Shown here: positions 21,193 through 30,659 of the stretch, in pieces
Layout of the letters: each line of letters opens with the position of its first letter
Position numbering within the stretch: the first letter of the stretch is position 1
Source of the DNA: Hanleya hanleyi
Taxonomy: Eukaryota > Mollusca > Polyplacophora > Lepidopleurida > Hanleyidae
Direction of reading: 5' to 3'
Assembly: GCA_036873755.1 (NCBI GenBank)
Contig: JAVTVY010017260.1
Coordinates: 1 to 64,000 of the forward strand
Length of the DNA stretch: 64,000 nucleotides
Position numbers and translations under genes: made by a program
The notes under the pieces: model-generated
Told to the model about the DNA's origin: nothing
The model's input: the letters and a program-made list of their open reading frames with translations, nothing else
Database searches by the model: none

Positions 21193-21981
21193 ATGTTTTA
21201 CCTCACCCTACCCAGTAACAGTTCGCTGGATGTGTTTCCTGACAACACCGTGGCCAAGTACGTCACCCAGTTACCGCAACCGTTGCATTTACCTGGACGA
21301 TGGGAATGTGGCCTCGTGGATATCCAATACCCTTACTCGTGGTACAACGTGCGAGCCAATGAAGTGTGGTACGAGGTGACCTACGAAGGCAAAGACACCC
21401 GACTCACCCTCCCCGAAGGCCAATACGATACCCCAAAGGAGTTCATGGGTGGGCTGTCAAGACTGTTGCATTATAAGGCTCTACGGGAGGTCACGAATAC
21501 ATCAAAACCCATCAAATCCTTTCCCTTCAAGAATCACGTGGACTTCGATTACAACGCACACAACGACAAGGCACAGATCCTTCTCACCGCCAACGTGAGT
21601 GTCGTACTGAGTCCTATCCTATAGCAAATGCTGGGTCTCGCTCACGCGACCTACACGGGTCCATCCGAGGACCATGGCCAGATCCCGATGGGTATGAAGT
21701 CGGGTATGTACGGACTCTACGTCTACTCGGACGTAGTCGACAACCACATCGTGGGCGATATCAACACACCTCTGGTACGGGTGGTCCCCATTAAAAAGAG
21801 GTATGGAGATCAAGTCACCCACAGTTTCAACCACATGATCTACTTGCCCGTACGACAAACCGACATCAACACGATCACGGTGGATATAAGAGATGACACG
21901 GGACGACCGGTTGCATTCGAACGAGGAAAAGTGGTGCTGACACTTCATTTTCGACAAGCACGTGCTCCCCACTTTGCATAA
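21193..21981 (+). pseudogene. Minor capsid (penton-like) protein with one in-frame stop
   Basis: The protein starts MFYLTLPSNSSLDVFPDN and has LPGRWECGLVDIQYPYSWYN, the conserved opening of the single-jelly-roll penton protein of Polintons. The C-terminal part includes GLYVYSDVVDNHIVGD and FNHMIYLPVRQTDINTI, also typical. The whole 263-codon frame is open except for TAG at 21622-21624 (codon 144). The stop codon TAA at 21979-21981 shares its last A with the ATG of the next gene. The protein would form capsid vertices. Confidence 0.9.
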
Positions 21982-22549
21982 TGAAAGTACCTTACGAGTG
22001 CGATGCACGCAGCTATATGGACTATTATGCCCAACAGGCCGGGGGCGGCTTTCCGGTCTTTAGCAGTGCACGCATGCAACGAGAACATGGACTGGGGAAC
22101 ATACTCGGCAGCATCGTCAAAACGTTCCTGCCCTTGGTGACGCGTGGGGTGAAATTACAAGCGTCTAGTCCGTCATTCATAATCCAGCCGTCGTCCATTA
22201 GAGAATATCCGCGTCCATAATCCAAAGACCTATTCCATTTCCATATAACAGTATTAGCACCAAATTCAAAAAGACAAAAGTATACATAAACATAGGCTTG
22301 TTTCCTGCAAGAGAGAAGCGGTCAACAGTTTTCAATGATGCCGGCAAGACATCATGATGTTCCAAAATATCAAATCCGTATCGCTGATCAGTATTCTTAA
22401 TCCATAATATTCGTTATAGAGTCGTCATCTAAAAATGATGTACCTCAGTCACGCTTTGATTGTGACTGTTCATATGAGTACCATGAGGATCTTGAAGTAC
22501 ATGGGCTCATACGGCCCCTAGCCCCGGGTTAAGCGGAATTAGACACATG

Positions 22550-24924
22550 TTACGAAACGTAGCCCCATAGATCTTGCACGCTACGTTCGTATTTTGCTAT
22601 CAGCATGCGATATGTATCGCCAAATTTGAGAAACTTTGAGTGGAGGCGCTTGGTGGAATAGCCCTGTTTTATAAGTTTCTGCAACAATGTTTTGTGACGT
22701 TGATTAAAATCATCACATTTAACACAGGATCTAGCAAATGCTACTAAGCGAGATATGTATACGCCATATGCAGGTCCCACTGGAATATTACTATCCAGAA
22801 AGGGATAGTTTACGATGTCGAAATTGTAATCATCTCTTTTGTCATAAAGTCGACGAGAGAGAATGCCCGCTTCATTTTTATAGAGATATAGATCTAAATA
22901 TGATGTGCCTGTAGGGCTATCTGTAGTTTCCTTCAAATCCAGTGAAGGTGGATATATATCCTTCACTGCGTCATTTATATAGCGATGATCCACACCGGGA
23001 AGATCGTCTATATAACGTTTGGTGAATGAGAAGGAACGGACTTTGAATGGATCGGTTTTGAAAGCGCCTGCATATAGTCATATTCATAAGAGAACAGATA
23101 CAGGTCAGCCAACAGGGGTGCACAATTAGTACCCATTGGAATACCTATATGCTGCTGATATATTGTGTTGCCAAATTTCACATAGATATTTTTAATGAGA
23201 AATTCAAGCAACTCTATAAACAAAGAAACATCCCATGAATGATATCTCTTGTATGTAGTCGAGCTAAAGAATGCTTTATGGCTTCCGACATTAATATATC
23301 TACGATCAGTTTTCATGAACACAGATACTATTAATGAACTTATACGGTCAATAAGGTCCTGATGAGGGATTGTAGTATAGAGAGTCGAGAAATCCCATGT
23401 GGATACATGTCTGTACGGTATGTGACCTTTAGCATCAAGTTCTTCCGTAAGACATTTTGAGTTTTTCAATATCCACATACATTCAACGCCAGAGTTCTTG
23501 AAAATAGTGGCGCAATACCTTTCCCAAAATGCTTTTACCTCCTGAAGGGCCCTCGTCAATAGGGTTGAAAGAAGCTTGGTGGTGCAGCTTCTAGAACCAG
23601 CTATGAATCTAGCTTTGTATGGTGATTTATGCATTTTGGGAGTCCAGTATATTTTTGGTATGTCGCTATGATTGGTTGGAAGACAAATACCTCTTTCCCT
23701 GAGAAACTTTTTGTGATTGTTAAATAAATCTTCCAGAGTAAATGCAGTTTGGGAGTAAGTAGACGTATTTGATGAAGATATGTCTACACTCAATTCTTTA
23801 ACCAGCACCTGGTAATAGTAATATTTACATATGAATATTATATTATTCGGAGCTTTGTCTGCTGGGACTATGACGAATTTACTCTGGAGATTTGCTAGAA
23901 CTTCTTGCGAATTGAGGTTTCTCAGTACTTGTTTTGCTAGGGGAAGAGAACTTCTGTCAATATGGCGGATTGTTTCAACGACCTTGCTCTTGGTGAGGTC
24001 CAGCCAATCAGCGAGTACTGTAGGTTCAACTTTTTCTCGCTTAGACCAATCAATAACGTACTGTTCTAATGCAGACAGGACTATCTTCTGGTCCGCCTTC
24101 AGATTTATTCTTCTAGGCTCTCTATATTTGGGTCCTTTCATCAGGAGTAATTTCAGATCCTTATCACTCACCACATCAAGATCACCAGTCACAATATGTT
24201 TGCAAGGTGTATAGATAAAGTTCGACAATTCACAATCACAACTATAGCCTCCTGACGTGTATAAGTTCCAGTCAAACTCCTTGACAGCATTGGAGTAATT
24301 GAATATTTTGGTGGCTATAGATTTAGTATACTTATATGAAATGCAAGGAGGTTCTGTGAACTTGAAATAGTTTGGTACAGCGTTGCGTACCTCTGGATCA
24401 TTCAGGATTCGAGGTAAATTAATGATGTCCAGTCCTTTATCTAAGTAGTTGAGTTTCAAGAAAAGCCGATCTTGAGATGTTTCGATTATGTTCACTGGAC
24501 GATACAACCGAAAATACGCTATATCTTGACATACTTTACTGATTTTTGATGGTATTATATTTCCTGAAGACGCAGATTGTTGTATATCTCTGGCTATTTG
24601 ATTTAAAGCTCTCGGAGGTAACGCATACAGAACTGTACGTAAGCTATGTATACTATTGGGTGCGTTAGTTAAACCCACTAAGTAATTTAAAGTGATATGA
24701 TCGTGAATCATCGAACTATTAAACTTTCGCCAACCATGGCTGCGTTGTCTCCGTTGATGGGGTTTAAATAGTTGGGTAATGTTGGATATATTTGAACGGC
24801 GGTTTGTAGCATTGCCGAACCCACTGACATTATCATTTAAACCAAACGGAAACACTGACCCAAGTTCTAGCATCCAGAATAATTCCCGCTCTCGGATTTT
24901 TCTCTCAAATCCAAAGGGGAATCC
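22550..24924 (-). pseudogene. Penelope-like reverse transcriptase, frameshifted
   Basis: A long open frame (24924 to 23008) carries, in order: RKFNSSMIHDHITLNYLVGL; the Cys/His segment; LLLMKGPKYREPRRI; VIVPADKAPNNIIFICKYYY (RT block 1); PKMHKSPYKARFIAGSRSC (block 2); WDFSTLYTTIPHQDL (block 3, first catalytic Asp); and GIPMGTNCAPLLADLYLF (block 4). The catalytic YIDD lies in another frame just after a one-base shift near 23060. That frame continues through DSNIPVGPAYGVYISRLVAF to a stop at 22550. Template-primed reverse transcription is the family role. This copy is not functional as read. Confidence 0.92.
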
Positions 24925-25058
24925 TTAGTAGATGGATAGACGACGTCTATGATCTGAATACTAAAGTTATCCCAGCCATGGTCGGGTCCAGAAAAATGCC
25001 TACCTATAAGCAATTGCTTTTTCCTAACGGATTTTCTGTGACCGTTCAAAATAGGCAA
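24867..25058 (-). pseudogene. Remnant of the Penelope-like endonuclease domain
   Basis: In one frame the sequence encodes KKQLLIGRHFSGPDHGWDNF and SIQIIDVV; a different frame carries RERELFWMLELG. These are C-terminal GIY-YIG landmarks of Penelope-like elements: H-F-x-G-x-x-H, then I-x-I-x-D, then R-E-x-x-F-W. A frameshift lies between them near 24930. The GIY and YIG strands themselves are lost with the 5' truncation. Confidence 0.72.
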
Positions 25059-25283
25059 ACAAGCGGTACGCAGTGGACTGCAGGTGGCCGGTGATGTCTT
25101 GGGGGGTACGGCACCCAAAGAAGCCTTGAAACGGCGGGCCAAAGAAGCGGGAGGCGTCTTGGTGGCCAAAGCACAACGCACCGTAGGGAATAAAAGAGCT
25201 GCCCCATCGAGACCACGCACCAGTCGACGACCGACCCAGCGACGACGCACATCGAAGAAGACAAAGGATATCTTTTCTTAAAC

Positions 25284-26591
25284 ATGTCCTTGATCCACGC
25301 CGAGTCCTGCCCCTCCACCAACAGTGAATTTGATTTGTGGACCGTGCCGCCCACACAGACCAGTGTCGAACAAGGATTATGGGTGGAGCATCTCCCGCTC
25401 TCCAGCATCAACGAAACAGGGCCCATCGAGTTCACCATCAGTAATGCGGATACGGCCTATGTGGATTTAGCCCATACATACTTGTATGTGTAAGCCAAGG
25501 TGGTCAATGGGGCTGGCACCAGAATCATCCAAGCTGCAACGGTGGGCCCGACGAACCTCTGGCTGCACTCGATGTTTCAACAGGTGGATATTTTTCTCAG
25601 CGACAAACTCATCAGTGACTCGACCAACACGTACCCCTATCGAGCCTACATCGAGACACTGTTGTCGTATGGCCGAGAGGCTAAAAAGTCTCAGCTGACA
25701 GCCGCTTTATTCTACCAGTACACACCCGAGCACATGGACACGGTGGACAATGTGGGATATAACAAACGGAAGGCTTTCACTGCGAACAGTGCCTCGGTGG
25801 ATCTCATGGGTCGACTGCACGCAGACATGTTCATGCAAGACCGGTACCTCTTGAACAAGATCCCCATCAAAATCCGACTGATACGGGCACCTCCGACCTT
25901 CGCCTTGATGGCCACTGACGTAGAGGGGCATGCAGCTGACTATAAGATTGTCATCCAAGACGCAGTCCTGTATGTCCGAAAAGTGAAACCGAATCCAGCC
26001 GTCCAATTGGGACACATGAAAGCCTTGGAAACAAAACCAGCCCAGTACCCTAACCGACGTGTACAAACCAAAGTGTTCTCTGTGCCTGCTGGAAATATGG
26101 GCGCCAACAAAGAAAACCTGTTCCTGAGGGAACTACCCAAGCGATTGATCCTGGCCTGTGTGGAAAATACCAGTTTCAGCGGAGCCTACCCAGAGAATCC
26201 GTTTGACTTTAAACATTTCGGCATCAATTTTGTGGCCCTGCATGTGGATGGTCAACAGGTCCCAGCCACGGCCTTAACACCGAACTTTGGGCGCAGGAAT
26301 TTCATTCGAGCCTATCAGAGCCTGTTTACAGCCACCGGTCAAATCAACCAGGACGAAGGGAATATCAGTCGGGAGGACTACGCGAACGGATACACGTTGT
26401 TCTGTTTCGATCTGACCCCCACCTTAGAGAACGACCATCAGCTGGCCCTGGCCAAGCAAGGCAACTTACGGTTGGAAATCCACTTTGCACGAGCCCTGGG
26501 GACCACCGTCAATGTGATATGCTACGCCGAGTTTGACAACATCATTCAAGTGGACAAAGCGCGCAACGTGCTGTGTGACTTCTCCACCTAA
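25284..26591 (+). pseudogene. Polinton major capsid protein with one in-frame stop
   Basis: The 436-codon frame starts MSLIHAESCPSTNSEFDLWT. It matches the double-jelly-roll major capsid protein of Polintons and adintoviruses: NTYPYRAYIETLLSYG, DLMGRLHADMFMQDRYLLN, NPFDFKHFGINFVALHVDGQ and YTLFCFDLTP are all recognisable landmarks. A single TAA at 25491-25493 (codon 70) interrupts it, and the rest is open. The ATG lies two bases after the preceding TAA stop (TAAACATG), and the stop is followed one base later by the protease ATG. Confidence 0.93.
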
Positions 26592-26592
26592 C

Positions 26593-27066
26593 ATGGATAC
26601 AGACCAGATAACCACCGTGCTGGAGAATGACCCAGGGACACGTATGGTCTTTCAAGGGGTGTTCGACCGAGATGTGTTCCCATTAGACCGTATGTATCCT
26701 GCTGCTTACGTTCTCAACACGGACCCGATGGATCGGCCCGGTGAACATTGGGTGGCCGTGTACTTGACAGAACAGCAGGGCGAATACTTTGACCCGTACG
26801 GCCTGCCACCCCTCCATCCCGATTTAACAGACTTCATGGATCAAGGCACAGAGACGTGGTGTTGGAACAGTCAAACGTTGCAAAGCCTGACCAGTAGCGT
26901 GTGCGGACAATATTGCTTGTTTTACCTGTACCATCGATGCCGGGGAAGACCCTTATCTACCATCGTACAGATGTTTGACGAGTACCCCAAGGCCGAGGAC
27001 CGCGATGTACTCGTATATGACTGGGCCGCCCATCATTTCAATGTACAAGCCCCGTTCTGGGCTTAA
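26593..27066 (+). CDS. Adenain-like cysteine protease (157 aa)
   Basis: A C48/adenain-type maturation protease. The catalytic triad is visible: His in GEHWVAVYL, Asp in GEYFDPYG, and Cys in SSVCGQYCLFYL. A Gln/Asn-containing NSQTLQS segment precedes the Cys. It would cleave capsid precursors during virion maturation. The frame is intact and its length is usual for Polinton proteases. It follows the capsid gene by one base (TAACATG). Its 3' end, encoding FNVQAPFWA, is the start of a tandem repeat that continues into the 3' untranslated region. Confidence 0.93.
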   Translation: MDTDQITTVLENDPGTRMVFQGVFDRDVFPLDRMYPAAYVLNTDPMDRPGEHWVAVYLTEQQGEYFDPYGLPPLHPDLTDFMDQGTETWCWNSQTLQSLTSSVCGQYCLFYLYHRCRGRPLSTIVQMFDEYPKAEDRDVLVYDWAAHHFNVQAPFWA

Positions 27067-27212
27067 GTTCTTTCAATGTACACACGCCCGCTGTTCTGGG
27101 CTTCAGTTTACAAGCCCCCCTGTTCTGGGCTTCAGTTCTTTCAATGTACAAGCCCCCTGTTCTGGGCTTCAGTTCTTTCAATGTACAAGCCCCTTGTTCT
27201 GGGCTTCAGTTT
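27045..27212 (+). repeat. Hairpin-forming tandem repeat at the protease 3' end
   Basis: About five units of up to 38 bp (TTCAATGTACAAGCCCC, then TGTTCTGGGCTTCAGTTC), one shortened. Four of the five keep AAGCCC and GGGCTT as complementary arms around a variable loop. The first unit is the last codons of the protease. The array ends about 30 bp before a polyadenylation signal. Confidence 0.88.
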
Positions 27213-27243
27213 TCACGTGGTTGTTCTCACGTTGTTGTTACTG

Positions 27244-27249
27244 AATAAA
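27244..27249 (+). promoter_or_regulatory. Polyadenylation signal of the structural gene block
   Basis: AATAAA, 178 bases after the protease stop, followed by a GT/T-rich stretch (CTTGTGTGTTTTATT) at about 27281. This suits a 3' end for the capsid and protease transcripts. Confidence 0.6.
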
Positions 27250-27341
27250 AAACAAAATGAGATCTCACCAAAAAACCCCTGTCTTGTGTGTTTTATTCAT
27301 AATGCATAAATACCCAATGTGGAGATTCAGTCAAACTGAAA

Positions 27342-27473
27342 TCAGTAGTGTAGGATGGGGCCAAAATGTAACCCATCAATGTTAGAATGCAAGAGCACTA
27401 TAGTAAAATAGAGAGCCAGTGAAATCAGCCCACAGACCAAGTACGTGTTTTGGTCTAGGTTTGGAGCGGGCAT
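27342..27473 (-). CDS. Possible 43-aa single-pass membrane peptide
   Basis: From an ATG at 27473 the frame encodes MPAPNLDQNTYLVCGLISLA and a further hydrophobic run (LYFTIVLLHSN), giving one TM segment. It lies at the right end of the Polinton on the opposite strand. The open frame extends upstream through the GC-rich tract without an ATG until 27824. There is no family match from memory, and it may be a chance frame. Confidence 0.3.
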   Translation of the reverse strand: MPAPNLDQNTYLVCGLISLALYFTIVLLHSNIDGLHFGPILHY

Positions 27474-27612
27474 TTCATTGAGGTGCGTGTAAAGGAAGAC
27501 GGTGAGTGAAGACTCGTCCAACACGTATAGATTAAGTTTATTACTATAAGTTCTATGTATTCTCCGAACCTTGCCGAAAGGGAGACCTTTTGACCTGGAT
27601 GTGACCTTTTGA

Positions 27613-27725
27613 CCCGCGCGCGCACTGCCGGTAATGACGCGCGCGCGCACTGCGGCCGGAGAACCCGCGCGCGCGCGCGCTGCGGCCGGGGCCTGCCGGG
27701 CCTGCCGGGCCGGAAAACACCCCGG
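27613..27725. repeat. Alternating CG tract (CpG-rich, Z-DNA-prone)
   Basis: Three runs of alternating GC (one CGCGCGCGCGCGC) are separated by ACTGCGGCCGG blocks, and followed by GGGCCTGCCGGGCCTGCCGG. No counterpart was seen in the left arm. Two GACCTTTTGACC-like motifs lie just before it. Confidence 0.8.
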
Positions 27726-27839
27726 AGGTTTAAGGGGAAAAATTGGAACTCTTCTATGTTTGGAGGTAGTTTTAGTAAAACCGTCACAACCCACGTGACC
27801 TGCGCAGCAGAATGGAAACGACACCCTAGTCTAACTCCC

Positions 27840-28830
27840 TCACCTAGGCTTCACATGGATACCTCACTCGATCCCATCGGCCCACTAGTGGCCCACCTAG
27901 ATTCCAACACGTCTATGTCCATACCCCTTGGTCCACTGCGCATGCGCAGAGTGACCCTATTTCAACCCTCACTCACCCCATCAGATGTCCTCTCACATAG
28001 GCTTCACATGGATACCTCACTCGGTCCCATCGGCCCACTGGTGGCTCCCCTAGATCCCAACACGTCTATTTCCATACACTTTTCCCACAATTCCCTGTCT
28101 GCGCATGCGTAGAATGGTGACAAAGGCCGAGACCCTAGTCCACTCGGATGCCCCCTCACATAGGCTTCACATCGATACCTCACTCGATCCCATCGGCCCA
28201 CTCGTGGCTCACCTACATCCCAAAACGTCTATTTCCACACACTTTTCCCACAATTCCCTGTCTGCGCATGCGTAGAATGGTGACAACGCTCGAGCCACTA
28301 GCCCAGTCAGATGCCCCTTCATGAATGCTTCACAGTGATACCTCATACAACTCCATCGGTCCATTAGGGACTCCCCTAGATCCCAACACGTCTATTTCCA
28401 TACCCTTTTCCCACAATTCCCTGTCTGCGCATGCGCAGAATGGTCACAACGCTCGAGCCGCTAGTCCAGTCAGATACCCCTTCATCAAGGCTTCACATGG
28501 ATACCTCATACGCCTCCATCGACCCACTAGGGGCTGCCCTAGCTCCAACACGTCTATTTTCATACGCTTGGGCCACCGCGCATGCGCAGAATGACCCTAT
28601 TCCAACCCCACACCCAGCCCATCAGATGCCCCTTCACGAATGCTTCACTTTGATACCTCACTCGACCCCATCGGACCATTAGGGACTCCCCTAGACCCCA
28701 ACACGTCTATTTCCATACCCTTTGGCCACCGCGCATGCGCAGAATGACACTATTTCAATCCCACACCCAGCCCGTCAGATGCCCCTTCACGAATGCTTCA
28801 CCTTGATACCTCACTCGACCCCATCGGACC
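27840..28830. repeat. Right subterminal repeat array of the Polinton
   Basis: Seven units with spacings of 151-165 bp. Each has a GCTTCAC...GATACCTCA block (near 27851, 28002, 28164, 28329, 28490, 28644 and 28796), most with a TGCGCATGCGCA-type palindrome between blocks. They are the reverse-complement relatives of the left-arm units. Confidence 0.9.
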
Positions 28831-29075
28831 ATTTTATCTAGGGGCTACTTTTTCTCCGCGGAAGCTTTTTTCCGCGACCGCATCACCGCCAAAACCGCAT
28901 CACCGCGGAGGAATACATTCCCTGCCACAATTGGAACTCTCCTGTGTTGGAGGTAGCTTTTTGGTGATTCTGCCGGAACTATACTGCACTTGACCTCTCC
29001 GACCTCCACGTGACCTCCACAAATGACCTCTACATCCGGGTGAAATGTTGTTCAATCGGTCTTATATATACTACT
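28520..29075 (-). repeat. Polinton right terminal inverted repeat
   Basis: Reverse complement of the left repeat. It includes the same AGGTCA half-site cluster and CACGTG, and ends CTTATATATACTACT immediately before TACGTC. The arms begin to differ in unit order beyond about 555 bp. Confidence 0.93.
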
Positions 29076-29081
29076 TACGTC

Positions 29082-30640
29082 AAGACATAGGAAACTTCAG
29101 TCGCTTAAAACTGTCATTGTCTTCAGATATTACCATTTCACTGAACAGTATGTATATACATTTTAACATCCTTGAATTGCTTATATACCAAGGAAGGTGA
29201 GCCGCAACCTTGTCAGTGGTTCAGTTAACTTGCATACAGTCATAGGCGACTGTTTTAGTAAGTAGAAAAATAAGTTCACTACTTCCAGTAAACATTTTAT
29301 CTACCCTATCTAGATAATTCACAAATTGGTGAAAAAGTAGACACGCAACGCATTGTCATTATGATTAACACTGAATAATACTTGGTATCAAATTATAGAT
29401 TATGCATCATAAAAACAAACGCAACAATTACGTTACAGAGCTAAGGCAACGACTCACCAACTTTCGCCGAATAAAGATGTTTATAGAAATAACAATTTGG
29501 TATGATGTTTAACTTTAACCCTCAAGCAATTCAAGCAAGAATAATTTAACTGTGGGAATCGAAACGATGACCCTCAAATCCCTGGGGTCGCACTTACTGT
29601 GTTAGCTATACCGACTCAATGATAATACTCAAAACTGATTTTATGCGCAACTAGTTTTATAATATATATATTTAATGAGTTAGACAATCCTGTGCGCGAA
29701 CAATACATCATGGTTGTGCAGTTATATTGTGCACTTTTGGTTACAAGCATGAAATTTGGCACATAGCTATTTTGAATGATCCTCTTTGGGAATTCAGCCT
29801 CTCTATCCTCATTCTCACAAGCCAGGGCTTGTGTCGCTGGTATTGATGTTCCCGTCCACTTCGGCACTCAGAATCCCTTTAGATTAGCATTAATCGGTTC
29901 CGTAAATTCAATACTAATGTGTATCAGCAGACAATGGGCAGAACCATATTGCATTTGACATCATTCTCTCAAGTCAGAGCCCATTTCTGCTAGAATTTAC
30001 TGGTTCTACACTTCACAATTTACGTTACTTTGACAATCAGTTTTACGAATGGAATTACGTCATATATTAGCAGATGCTGACAATAAAAGCGATCTATTTG
30101 ACCTCGTTGTCAAAAGCTAGGGCCTTGATGTCCTGGATGGGTTTTCGAGTTTGTTTTTCATACTTAGATACCATTCATATTGACTTTAACTTGGCAGTCA
30201 TTTTCGTGAATGCAATAATTTGATATACCAAAAGATAATAACGAGAATTCGACATCATTCTCTTACACACATACCTTGTTTGGTGAACTAGCCCTGAAAT
30301 TTCGCACTTAAATCACCTTCGGAATGACTTAGTGACAAACATATTCGCGAATTGAGTATAGGGAGATATCCTGACTAGAAATGACTCTTATTTGCAGAAT
30401 TTGATTAAAAAAATAAAATAAATAAACTTAGCAACCTTCGAAAAGGCTTGGCCAAACATGTCAGATGAGATGATATTTCGTAAGAATGAAATAGTTAATC
30501 ATTTATATAAGAGGAGCAAACCATGACTTGGTATTGACTTGCTGCATGGGAAAGAGTGTCAAGGTATTTAGTTTGCAGACGATAACACACGTAAATGCGC
30601 GTCTTCTTGTCTATACGGCGGCATCATGTATGTTGCAATT
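29082..30640. other. No gene recognised; right flank of the Polinton
   Basis: AT-rich sequence without a supported coding region or transposon boundary. The short open frames have no recognisable content. Confidence 0.55.
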
Positions 30641-30659
30641 AATTGTTATCCATATGGCG

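Larger units (their letters stand above)
22164..25058 (-). mobile_element. Penelope-like retroelement (Naiad-type), 5'-truncated
   Basis: This interrupts a Polinton gene. ACAAGCG is present at 22157-22163 and 25059-25065, a 7-bp target duplication. On the minus strand it reads: the tail of an N-terminal GIY-YIG-type endonuclease, a Cys/His segment (CDCELSNFIYTPCKHIVTGD), and a reverse transcriptase. Endonuclease before RT is the permuted order described for Naiad/Chlamys-type Penelope-like elements. The 5' end is missing and at least two frameshifts are present, so it is a dead copy. Its base composition is more AT-rich than the surrounding Polinton genes. Confidence 0.9.
21981..25281 (+). 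pseudogene. Conserved Polinton basic protein split by a retroelement
   Basis: The 5' part (21981-22163) starts MKVPYECDARSYMDYYAQQA and has GLGNILGSIVKTFLPL, a motif set seen in Polintons between the minor and major capsid genes. The 3' part (25059-25281) is in the same original frame. It encodes GDVLGGTAPKEALKRRAKEA and ends in an Arg/Lys-rich tail. The two parts are separated by the Penelope-like element and meet at its 7-bp target duplication. A capsid-internal or DNA-condensing role is inferred from the basic tail. The gene starts on the TAATG overlap with the minor capsid gene. Confidence 0.85.
13065..29075. mobile_element. Polinton/Maverick (adintovirus-like) element, decayed
   Basis: A 16,011-bp element that starts AGTAGTATATATAAGACC and ends with its complement. 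It is flanked by the exact 6-bp duplication TACGTC (13059-13064 and 29076-29081), the Polinton hallmark. It encodes a chromodomain integrase, FtsK/HerA-type packaging ATPase, adenain-like protease, and minor and major capsid proteins. Only an N-terminal-type fragment resembling the Polinton polymerase is present; no exonuclease or palm region was found. Several genes carry stops, a frameshift, a deletion or an insertion. The two terminal repeats remain very alike. Without the 2.9-kb retroelement the element would be about 13.1 kb, short for a full Polinton. Confidence 0.97.

Noticed and set aside
27342..27824. Full 160-codon frame on the minus strand
   Set aside because: The N-terminal half is translation of the alternating CG tract. 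Only the last 43 codons have protein-like character and are listed with low confidence.
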